Below, in pieces: positions 54,438 to 62,707 of a stretch of 64,000 nt of DNA. The stretch is from assembly GCA_041675325.1 (NCBI GenBank), contig JBAYUG010000003.1, positions 1 through 64,000 of the forward strand, read 5' to 3'. Positions within the stretch are counted from its first letter, which is position 1. Every line of letters begins with the position of its first letter. The position numbers and the translations under genes were made by a program. A model generated the notes under the pieces. That model saw only the letters and a program-made list of their open reading frames with translations, searched no databases and was not told where the DNA came from. The stretch is from CAIKZJ01 sp041675325. Lineage in GTDB: Bacteria; Bacteroidota; Ignavibacteria; Tepidaquicellales; Tepidaquicellaceae.

Positions 54438-55964
54438 ATGGACAATACACAGAAACTTAAGCACCCGGGAGGACTTTACCTGCTGTTCTTTACTGAGATG
54501 TGGGAGCGTTTCAGTTTTTATGGAATGCAGGCAGTGTTTTATCTTTACATGATTCAGGCATTGAGTTTTGATAAGACGTTTGCTGACCTTATCTACGGAA
54601 ACTATACGGGTATGGTATATATCACTGCACTCATAGGCGGATTTGTTTCGGACAGGTATTTCGGAAACAGAAAATCAATTGTAACAGGCGGTGCATTAAT
54701 GGCATTGGGACAGTTCGTACTATTTACGAGCGGTATGCTGTATGCCGATAAATCAATGGCTTCAGGATTGCTCTATGCGGGGCTTGTGCTTCTGTGTCTT
54801 GGAAACGGATTCTTTAAACCGAACATATCTTCAATGGTTGGACAGCTTTATCCTGAAGACGACAAGAGAATTGACAGTGCTTTCACAATATTTTACATGG
54901 GTATAAATCTCGGAGGATTGCTTGCTCCTATTATATGCGGATTCCTTGGCAATACAGGAAACATAGCAGATTTCAAATGGGGTTATTTTGCTGCAGGTAT
55001 CGGGATGATATTAAGTCTTGTTATTTTTATTCCTTTAAAGAATAAATATGTTGTAAAACCTGACGGTACACCGGTAGGGGATATACCGCCTGCTAAGCTA
55101 AAGTCTGAGAAGACTGATATAACAGGAGTGAGCAGGAAACAAATGCTTGTGAACGCAATAGTTTTTGCAGCCTTGTTCGTCGTGTTTAAGTTCGTACTTG
55201 ATTATGATACAATTGGTTCATTTATATACTCAACATTTTTTACTGCGCCTCTTTCAATAATAATGGACAGGAGTTTAACTAAGATAGAGAAGCAGAAGAT
55301 ACTCGCAATGTTTATTCTTATCGTGTTCACAATGATATTCTGGATAGCATTCGGACAGATAGGTTCATCGCTTACATACTTTGCCGATAATCAGGTTGAC
55401 CGTACATTCTTCATTTGGACACTTCCTCCCTCTGTCTTGCAGGCGTTCGGACCGTTATTCATTGTCTTGTTTGCACCGCTCATGGCAATTGCCTGGACGT
55501 TTCTTTCAAAATCGAACAAAGAGCCGAGCATACCTTTTAAACTCGCACTTGGTTTGCTGCTGATGGCACTTTCATATTTAATACTGGCTGTTTCTGTAAG
55601 TGTTCTGGCGCCCGGTGTGAAAGTAAGTTTGCTCTGGCTGATAGTTATGTATTTTGTGCTGACGATAGGGGAGCTTTCATTATCTCCGATAGGACTTTCC
55701 ATGATTGTAAAGCTTGCACCAATAAGATTCGGTTCCGTGCTTATGGCAGTATGGTTTTTATCACTCGGAACTTCATTCAAGCTTTCGGGTGTGCTGAGTG
55801 CTTTCTTTCCGACAGAGAATCATAAGCCCGTATTAATCGGTTTATTTCCAATAAATACGACAGTTGATTTTTTGTATATATTTGTCGGTTTGGCGGGTAT
55901 CAGTTCCATAATACTGTTTGTATTAATTAAACCAATGCTTAAGATGATGCACGGCGTGAGGTGA
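54438..55964 (+). CDS. Proton-coupled oligopeptide transporter (POT/PTR family)
   Basis: 508 aa, about 14 helices. The ExxERFxYY-type motif of helix 1 is present as EMWERFSFYGMQ (~18-29), essential for proton coupling. GGFVSDRYFGNRKSI is the conserved loop 2-3 motif, and FKPNISSMVGQLY and FTIFYMGINLGGLLAP are the PTR2 signatures of helices 4-5. Imports di- and tripeptides. In this organism it may take up products of the secreted M14 and M28 peptidases; that is inference. Cotranscribed with the MFS gene 23 bp upstream. Confidence 0.94.
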   Translation: MDNTQKLKHPGGLYLLFFTEMWERFSFYGMQAVFYLYMIQALSFDKTFADLIYGNYTGMVYITALIGGFVSDRYFGNRKSIVTGGALMALGQFVLFTSGMLYADKSMASGLLYAGLVLLCLGNGFFKPNISSMVGQLYPEDDKRIDSAFTIFYMGINLGGLLAPIICGFLGNTGNIADFKWGYFAAGIGMILSLVIFIPLKNKYVVKPDGTPVGDIPPAKLKSEKTDITGVSRKQMLVNAIVFAALFVVFKFVLDYDTIGSFIYSTFFTAPLSIIMDRSLTKIEKQKILAMFILIVFTMIFWIAFGQIGSSLTYFADNQVDRTFFIWTLPPSVLQAFGPLFIVLFAPLMAIAWTFLSKSNKEPSIPFKLALGLLLMALSYLILAVSVSVLAPGVKVSLLWLIVMYFVLTIGELSLSPIGLSMIVKLAPIRFGSVLMAVWFLSLGTSFKLSGVLSAFFPTENHKPVLIGLFPINTTVDFLYIFVGLAGISSIILFVLIKPMLKMMHGVR

Positions 55965-56007
55965 TTGGTGTTATCACAGCATCTTCATGGAGTTTATAAG
56001 ACAGATG

Positions 56008-57426
56008 TCATCCTTGTATGCCTTTCGCGGGGATTTCATCTTTTTGGTAATTTCCATTCCGGCTTCTTAACACAAAGTACAAACCTATTAGTGCAGCCAC
56101 AAATCCGAATATAAAAGCAGCTTTGAATCCCGATAATAAAACAAAAGGTTCAACTCCGTTCTGTACAGGATTTTTTACAGGCACAAAGTACGAAAAGACA
56201 GCTCCAAAAATCACTACACCAAGAGCCGAACCAAGCCTGATTGAAGTCGTCATAAAGCTTGAAATAATTCCCTTCTGCTCAGCGGGAGCGGATGTCATAA
56301 TGTTGTTTGTGTTGGAAGGTATAAAAAATCCTATTGCAAACCCATAGAAAGAAAGAATCAAAATAATTATATATATATCAGTATCGGGTGAAATTAAAAT
56401 ATACAATATTACCGAAACAGCAATTGATATAATTCCGATAATTCTTACAATTCCCGAATTAATTTTATCTGAAAGGTATCCTGAGAGATAACCCGAAAAG
56501 AACTGGAATAAAGAAGGAACAGCCATCAGCAAGCCTGTTTCCTGCTTCGCCAGACCTTTTATCCAGAGCAGAAGGAAGGGAGTGATATAAATCATTCCGT
56601 TGGTAATAATATACACGAAAACAAATGACAGAACTGAATACGAAATATTTTTATCTTTCAATATTCTCAGGTTTAAAAGGGGATAGCTAATCTTATACTG
56701 ACGTATTAAAAACGCTCCAACAAATAAAACAGACGATATGAACAAAGAGACCGTTGTTAATGAAGTCCAGCCGAAGTAATCACCTGTATTGATACCGTAA
56801 AGCAAAAGGAAAAGTCCGAGGAAAACAAGTACGGTTCCCGTAACGTCAAACTTAGATTTCACGTTTGCGTTTTGATAGTTATCCAGATATTTGAACGTAA
56901 TAATAAGTGCTATTATGCCAATTGGGATGTTGATTAAAAATATTGAATTCCATCCAAGACCTTCTATCAGGAAACCGCTTGCTGCCCTGCCTATAATTCC
57001 ACCCAGTGCTGTGAATGAATAGTTAATGCCGTAAACTCTTCCTCGCATTTCTTCGGGAATGCCAGATGCGATTATTGCAGGAGTCAAAGCGAAAAGTATT
57101 GCGCTTCCGAAAGCCTGATATATCCTGAAAACTACGAGCAGATTAAAGTTGTTTGCAAAATAACAAAGCAGACTGCCGCTGAGAAATATGAAAATACCCG
57201 CGATGTAAATCTTCTTGAATCCTTTGATGTCACCGAGCCTGCCGAAAGCAAGAAGAAAACAGGTTAATACAAGAAAATACACCCAGACCACTCGAGAGAC
57301 AACACTGACTTCAACGTTGAAATGTGACGAAATATAAGGAAGCGAAACGCTGACTATGTTTATATCAAGTCCCAGCAGGAAATGTATGAGGCACAGATTT
57401 ATTATTAATGCAAAGTATTTTCTCAT
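56008..57426 (-). CDS. MFS transporter of the DHA2 (EmrB/QacA) type
   Basis: 472 aa, about 14 helices. LGLDINIVSVSLPYISSHF in helix 1 is the characteristic DHA2 D1-like motif, with FGRLGDIKGFKKIYIAG as motif A and ALGGIIGRAASGFLIEGLGW as motif C in helix 5, which marks drug/H+ antiporters. Export of toxic compounds is likely; specificity unknown. Convergent with the peptide transporter gene. Similar in type to the protein at 61070 but not a recent duplicate (different helix sequences). Confidence 0.9.
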   Translation of the reverse strand: MRKYFALIINLCLIHFLLGLDINIVSVSLPYISSHFNVEVSVVSRVVWVYFLVLTCFLLAFGRLGDIKGFKKIYIAGIFIFLSGSLLCYFANNFNLLVVFRIYQAFGSAILFALTPAIIASGIPEEMRGRVYGINYSFTALGGIIGRAASGFLIEGLGWNSIFLINIPIGIIALIITFKYLDNYQNANVKSKFDVTGTVLVFLGLFLLLYGINTGDYFGWTSLTTVSLFISSVLFVGAFLIRQYKISYPLLNLRILKDKNISYSVLSFVFVYIITNGMIYITPFLLLWIKGLAKQETGLLMAVPSLFQFFSGYLSGYLSDKINSGIVRIIGIISIAVSVILYILISPDTDIYIIILILSFYGFAIGFFIPSNTNNIMTSAPAEQKGIISSFMTTSIRLGSALGVVIFGAVFSYFVPVKNPVQNGVEPFVLLSGFKAAFIFGFVAALIGLYFVLRSRNGNYQKDEIPAKGIQG

Positions 57427-57562
57427 TAAGTAAAAATATAATATGATAAATGAGATTTAAAGGGAAAAGAAAAGGATTTATAAAAGAAATTTATTGTAAT
57501 TTTAATGCTATTTGTGGGGGCTCAATATGAGCCGGAAATTCGGTTTCATAAAGCAAATTATT

Positions 57563-57606
57563 TTAACCGAAATTTAACCCTAATTAAAGCGCAAGGTAAG
57601 CGCAAG
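57563..57606. repeat. 11-bp micro-array, four units
   Basis: TTAACCGAAAT, TTAACCCTAAT, TAAAGCGCAAG, GTAAGCGCAAG: two pairs of related 11-mers in uninterrupted 11-bp register. In the gap 57427-57850, where GCCCCGTAGGACTTCC and following (57693-57735) also look like degraded dispersed-repeat material; no gene seen. Confidence 0.72.
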
Positions 57607-57850
57607 ATAGAGGAAATTTGAAATCGTTGAGAAAACAGGATTTTATTTAAATAAAATATTCACCCCTAAAAGCATCAAAACTTAAAGAGGTTAAGCCCCG
57701 TAGGACTTCCAACTGCAGGCAGGGACGATATATTTATTATTAAGATACCCGTTGCTTGTGGCGGGAGTTTCATTTTAAATTAATTTTGTTTTGGATTTAA
57801 GTTCAATTTTAAATGCATTATTTTGTATTCTTGACTAATTAAAGAAAGCT

Positions 57851-60268
57851 ATGAAACTCATAATTACAATCGTATTTTTACTTTTTGTATCGTTTAATAT
57901 GTATTCTCAAACTTTGTCGGTGAAAGGCGTTGTTACTGACTCGGAATCAGGGATGTACGTTCAGGGTGCGGGTTTCACATTATCTCCTGTGGAAGTAAAT
58001 GATAACAATAAAATTCAGGATGAGCAGTTAAAAGCTGTATCAGACGCAAGAGGAAATTTTGCATATTACAACCTTCCCGAAGGAAGCTATTCATTAAATT
58101 ATTATCATGAAGGTCATAAGTCAGGAATAGTAAAATTTGAAGTTAAAAAAGGTCAGACAACATCTCTGGATATAAAACTTACTGTGAGCGAGATAACAAC
58201 AGGAGAAATAAATGTTTCTTCTGTCAGGTATCAAACCCTTCTGAAAGATGTGCCGCTTCCAATGGAAGTTGTTACGGAAGATGAAATTCTAAAAAGACAG
58301 TATCAAACGATTGGTGATGCGCTTGAATACAAACCGGGTATTTCAGTTACTAAAGACGGTACATGGGCAACAGACGTGAGTATTCGCGGCCTGAGCAAGG
58401 CAAATGTTGTTATGAACATTGACGGCAACAGGGTTGAGACTGCTAACGACCTTGCTGCAAGACTTTCGCTCGTTGACCTTAATGACGTTGAGAGAATAGA
58501 AGTTATGAAAGGAGGGGTTTCTTCCCTTTACGGTACGGGAGCATTAGGAGGTGTTGTGAATGTGTTTACGAAACATGGTGACTTCAGCAATGATTTTATC
58601 TTTGGCGCATCATTGATGGGCGGATATAATTCAGTAAACAAGAGTCCGAATTCTTGGCTTTCTTTGTTTGCTTCAAGCGATAAATTATTTGCAAAATTAA
58701 GCGGAAGCATAAGGAATGCTGGAAACACAATGACACCAAAAGGTGAACTGCCGAATTCACAATTTAAGGATAATAATATTAGTTTGAATCTTGGATTAAG
58801 ACCCGTAAAGAATCATGAGTTTAGGTTCTCGTATCAGCGCTACAGAGCAGTAGATGTAGGGCTTCCGGGCGGCGGGACGCTTTTTCCCGTGAATGCCGTT
58901 GTAACTTATCCAAGGGAAGACAGGGATATGCTTTCGGGAGAATATAAAATAAAGAACTTAATAAAACCGCTTAAAGAATTATCGGTAAAGTACTTTTATC
59001 AGTCAATTTTGAGAGACGTTGAAAATATTCCGAATCAGATGCAGACTATAAAAACTCCGTCGGGAAAAACCAAACAGAAAGTTTATGTATTAAGCATTAC
59101 TCCTAATGCAAGGCACTACACAAACGGTGTACAGTTTAAAGCAGACTGGCAGATAGGGAAATATAACTACCTGATAACGGGAATTGATTTATGGATGAGA
59201 GCGCTGGATTCAAGACGGGAACGGAACCAAAGAATTGAGAATTACGATACTACATCCGGCAACTTAACAAGCACAATTCTGAAGACAATCGGCGAGAAAC
59301 CAATACCAGATGCTGATTACAGAAGCTTAGGCGCTTATGTACAGGATGAAATAAAAGCTTTAAACGACAAGCTAAAGATAAGTATAGGCGGAAGAGTTGA
59401 CCAGATAAAGGTTACTAATTCTTTAGCAAGACAGCCCGCTTACGATATTACAAACGGTGTAATTAATTATTCACCCGCAGGACAGAAAATTATCTGGAAT
59501 TCAAAGGAAGTTTACGATGTATCATGGAGTGCCAATGCAGGTGCGATATATTCAATAACAAAAAATTATGATGTTACTTTAAATCTGTCTCGTTCATTCC
59601 GTTCTCCTTCGCTTGAAGAAAGGTACCAGTACATAGATCTTGGCAGCACAATAAGAGTCGGCAACCCTGACCTCGCTCCCGAAAAAGGATATTTTGCTGA
59701 CCTTGGTTTCAGAGTATGGAGGAATAAAGTAACTTTTACAGGAAATGTTTTCTTTAATTCTTTCGAAGACCTTGTCGCAGAAGTACCGGGCACATATGAC
59801 AACAGACCTGCATTTATAAAAACCAACATCGGGAAGGCAAGACTTTACGGATACGAATTTGAAGTAATGTATAATTTTTACAGGTCGTTTGTTGCATACG
59901 GAAACCTTGCATACGTAAGAGGCGAGGATACGGAGAACAATACCAACCTGCCATTGATACCGCCGTTAAACTGCAAGGTAGGAATAAAATTCTCGATTAA
60001 GAACTATGTTAATTTTGATATTAATACAATCCTTTATGATAAGCAGGAATACACTGCTGCGGGCGAGATGAATACACCCGGCTATGGAGTGTTCAACATA
60101 GGTATAAGTTCTTCACCGTTTAAAATTAGTTATTACGGACTGCAGCTCTTTGCGGGGGTTGAGAACATATTCGATAAAGAATACAGGAATCATTTGTCGT
60201 CAAACAGGGGACTTATAGTAATTGAACCGGGAATTAATTTCTATGCAAAGCTTAAACTTGATTTTTGA
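57851..60268 (+). CDS. TonB-dependent outer-membrane receptor
   Basis: 805 aa. Signal peptide (NMYSQ, ~20), then a carboxypeptidase-regulatory-like domain (~22-115, VKGVVTDSESGMYVQGAGF), a TonB-box-like stretch near EITTGEINVSS, plug domain (~125-230, IGDALEYKPGISVTKDG, VSIRGLSKANVVMNIDGNRVE, VERIEVMKGGVSSLYGTGALGGVVNVFT) and a 22-strand barrel. The terminal part PDLAPEKGYFADLGFR...VENIFDKEYRNHLSSNRG and final KLKLDF match the receptor C-terminus. Imports a siderophore, cobalamin or similar ligand; which is unknown. The N-terminal extension is typical of FCB-group receptors. Followed by an outer-membrane barrel gene. Confidence 0.95.
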   Translation: MKLIITIVFLLFVSFNMYSQTLSVKGVVTDSESGMYVQGAGFTLSPVEVNDNNKIQDEQLKAVSDARGNFAYYNLPEGSYSLNYYHEGHKSGIVKFEVKKGQTTSLDIKLTVSEITTGEINVSSVRYQTLLKDVPLPMEVVTEDEILKRQYQTIGDALEYKPGISVTKDGTWATDVSIRGLSKANVVMNIDGNRVETANDLAARLSLVDLNDVERIEVMKGGVSSLYGTGALGGVVNVFTKHGDFSNDFIFGASLMGGYNSVNKSPNSWLSLFASSDKLFAKLSGSIRNAGNTMTPKGELPNSQFKDNNISLNLGLRPVKNHEFRFSYQRYRAVDVGLPGGGTLFPVNAVVTYPREDRDMLSGEYKIKNLIKPLKELSVKYFYQSILRDVENIPNQMQTIKTPSGKTKQKVYVLSITPNARHYTNGVQFKADWQIGKYNYLITGIDLWMRALDSRRERNQRIENYDTTSGNLTSTILKTIGEKPIPDADYRSLGAYVQDEIKALNDKLKISIGGRVDQIKVTNSLARQPAYDITNGVINYSPAGQKIIWNSKEVYDVSWSANAGAIYSITKNYDVTLNLSRSFRSPSLEERYQYIDLGSTIRVGNPDLAPEKGYFADLGFRVWRNKVTFTGNVFFNSFEDLVAEVPGTYDNRPAFIKTNIGKARLYGYEFEVMYNFYRSFVAYGNLAYVRGEDTENNTNLPLIPPLNCKVGIKFSIKNYVNFDINTILYDKQEYTAAGEMNTPGYGVFNIGISSSPFKISYYGLQLFAGVENIFDKEYRNHLSSNRGLIVIEPGINFYAKLKLDF

Positions 60269-60376
60269 AAGAAGAATTTAAAAATTTTAAATGTTGTTTG
60301 ATATTTAGACTTCAAAACAAATATTCTATAGTTTATCTTACGTTTAAATAAAATCTTGGAAATAAAATATTGTAAA

Positions 60377-61066
60377 ATGAAAAAAACAATTCTTGTCATT
60401 GCAATTCTTGCAGCATTTTTCGCATCAGGAAATGCACAGTATAAGTATAAAGTAAGCGTGGGTATCAATGCAGGATACAGCATTCCTGTGACAGAGCTCG
60501 CAAATGTGTATAAACCGGATTTCTCAGGTGAGTTTAATGTGGGTTACGTCTTAACTCCTGAGCTTGAACTGCTTCTCACAACAGGTTACAGTAAATTCAC
60601 GTTCAGGAATGAAAATCTTAATGACGATCTGGCACAGTTAAGTCCAACCACAACCATGAATGATGTCTGGACATCTTCAATTATTCCCATCACTGCCGGA
60701 ATCAGGTACAAATTTGATAAGATTACCCCAACTATAGTTCCATACGGCACTGCGGAGCTTGGTGCTTACATAACTAACTTTGATAAAAGACTCGGCGGCA
60801 GCATTGTAATAACAGGCTCGCAAATAACATCGAATTCGTCCTCAAAGGAATCACAAACAGGATTCGGACTTTCACTCGGAGTCGGTACTTTTTTTGAAGT
60901 AACGCCAAGATTGTCTGTTGATGTTGTTGTGAAATATAATTTTGTTAAATCAGATTTTGTAAAGGATTATACAATAACCAAAGATACTCTCGCACCGGTC
61001 AATGTTGCAGGAATAAGCACGGGCATGTATCTTACAACACGCGCAGGAATAATATACAAGTTCTAA
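60377..61066 (+). CDS. Outer-membrane beta-barrel protein (OmpA/OmpX-like)
   Basis: 229 aa from the ATG at 60377, which begins a clean signal peptide (MKKTILVIAIL ... GNAQ); a longer in-frame start 21 bp upstream is less likely. The mature part alternates amphipathic strands (KVSVGINAGYSIPV, FSGEFNVGYVLTPELELLLTTGYSKF, ITAGIRYKF, GFGLSLGVGTFFEV, TTRAGIIYKF), consistent with an eight-stranded barrel ending in Phe. Only 3 bp before the next gene's TTG start, so cotranscribed with the exporter. No ligand known. Confidence 0.82.
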   Translation: MKKTILVIAILAAFFASGNAQYKYKVSVGINAGYSIPVTELANVYKPDFSGEFNVGYVLTPELELLLTTGYSKFTFRNENLNDDLAQLSPTTTMNDVWTSSIIPITAGIRYKFDKITPTIVPYGTAELGAYITNFDKRLGGSIVITGSQITSNSSSKESQTGFGLSLGVGTFFEVTPRLSVDVVVKYNFVKSDFVKDYTITKDTLAPVNVAGISTGMYLTTRAGIIYKF

Positions 61067-61069
61067 AAG

Positions 61070-62446
61070 TTGAATAAACTAAAGAACTCTTCGAATATTA
61101 TTCTTGTAATATCGGTTGTAGCATCATTTACAACTTCATTTATGGGCTCTGCAATAAATGTTGCACTGCCCTCAATATCTTCTGAGTTCTCGTCAAGTGC
61201 CGTTCTTCTCGGCTGGATTGCAACTGCTTACATTCTTACAAGTGTTGCTTTTCTTATTCCTGTCGGAAAACTTTCTGATATTCACGGCAGGACAAAATTT
61301 TTCAAATCGGGTGTTTTGCTTTTCGCGATAACCTGCCTTATTTCTGGATTGTCTAACTCTGCAGTCATGCTGCTGGTCTCAAGAGCGGTTCAGGGTATAG
61401 GGCTGTCTTTAATCTTCGTAAACTCATTCACCATTATTGTTTCTGCTTTTCCTGTGAATAAAAGAGGAAGGGTGCTCGGAATTCTGATAGCTTCAGTCTA
61501 TACGGGACTTTCAGCGGGACCTTTTCTCGGCGGAATAATCACTCAGCAGTTCGGCTGGCGCTATATATTCTTTTTCAGCTCTGCTGTCTCAATCGTTGTT
61601 TATTTCCTGATGTTCTTTTTTATCACTCAGGAATGGAAGGTTGCAGAGGGACAGAAATTTGACCTTCGCGGTTCGGCTATATTCGTTACGGCTATTACAT
61701 CTTTGATGCTCGGCATTTCTTTCCTGCCTAATGTATCGGGATTTATCGCCGTCGCATTTGGTGCAGGAATGTTTTATTATTACAAGGTCTTTTCTGAAAG
61801 AACAGAATATCCTGTTCTTAAGCTCGATATTTTTCAAAGAAACAAAGTGTTCACATTTTCGAACATTGCTGCACTAATAAATTACAGTGCTACGGCTGGA
61901 ATAAGTTTTTTAATGAGCTTGTATCTTCAGAATGTAAAATTCATGTCTCCCCGTCAGGCAGGTACAGTATTGATTGCACAGCCGGTTTTAATGGCTTTGT
62001 TTTCACCTTTAGCTGGCAGAATATCTGATAAAATTGAACCGCGATATGTATCATCCGCAGGTATGTTTTTAATTTCTGTCTGTCTTGTCATGCTTTCTTT
62101 CGTCTCAGCAGAAACAACCTTGTTATACATAATATTAAACCTTGCCGTTCTTGGTATCGGTTTTGCGCTTTTCTCATCACCGAATTCAAATGCTATTATG
62201 AGCTCAGTCGATAAAAAAGATTATGGAACAGCGTCAACGATACTTGCACTGATGCGGAATACAGGACAAATGCTGAGCATGGCAATTGTAATAGTGATAT
62301 TGTCTGTATTCATGGGTACGTCGGAAATTAAACCCGATAACCATTCTGAACTTATTCTGTCTGTAAAAATTGCGTTCGCTCTTTTCGCTTTTCTTTGCTT
62401 CCTCGGTATCTTTGCTTCTCTTTCAAGGGGTAAAATGCATATTTGA
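61070..62446 (+). CDS. MFS transporter of the DHA2 (EmrB/QacA) type
   Basis: 458 aa, about 14 helices. The start is TTG, 3 bp after the previous stop and before the first hydrophobic segment; no ATG fits. SFMGSAINVALPSISSEFSSS is the DHA2 motif in helix 1, GKLSDIHGRTKFFKSG motif A, and SVYTGLSAGPFLGGIITQQFGWR motif C in helix 5. Drug/H+ antiporter from family knowledge, substrate unknown. Downstream of an outer-membrane barrel gene in one operon, which raises the possibility of a coupled export route; not shown. Confidence 0.88.
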   Translation: MNKLKNSSNIILVISVVASFTTSFMGSAINVALPSISSEFSSSAVLLGWIATAYILTSVAFLIPVGKLSDIHGRTKFFKSGVLLFAITCLISGLSNSAVMLLVSRAVQGIGLSLIFVNSFTIIVSAFPVNKRGRVLGILIASVYTGLSAGPFLGGIITQQFGWRYIFFFSSAVSIVVYFLMFFFITQEWKVAEGQKFDLRGSAIFVTAITSLMLGISFLPNVSGFIAVAFGAGMFYYYKVFSERTEYPVLKLDIFQRNKVFTFSNIAALINYSATAGISFLMSLYLQNVKFMSPRQAGTVLIAQPVLMALFSPLAGRISDKIEPRYVSSAGMFLISVCLVMLSFVSAETTLLYIILNLAVLGIGFALFSSPNSNAIMSSVDKKDYGTASTILALMRNTGQMLSMAIVIVILSVFMGTSEIKPDNHSELILSVKIAFALFAFLCFLGIFASLSRGKMHI

Positions 62447-62707
62447 ATTCTTATCAATATGGCATGAAATTTGTAGAGGAACTAATTCTTACTATAGATA
62501 GTAAAATTAAGTACATTGATAGTCTCTTATTAAATTATGAAATTTAAAAAGAACAAATTAGCTTTATGGTTTGTTTTTGTTTCTTTTTGAATTAAATGTA
62601 ATTGTAAAATTAATACTATTGTCGGGAGGTATCTCACGGCAACATTTGTAAAAATATTTTCCCTATAAAATTAAATTGATAAGTCAATTTTAAAAAAATC
62701 GTCTACC

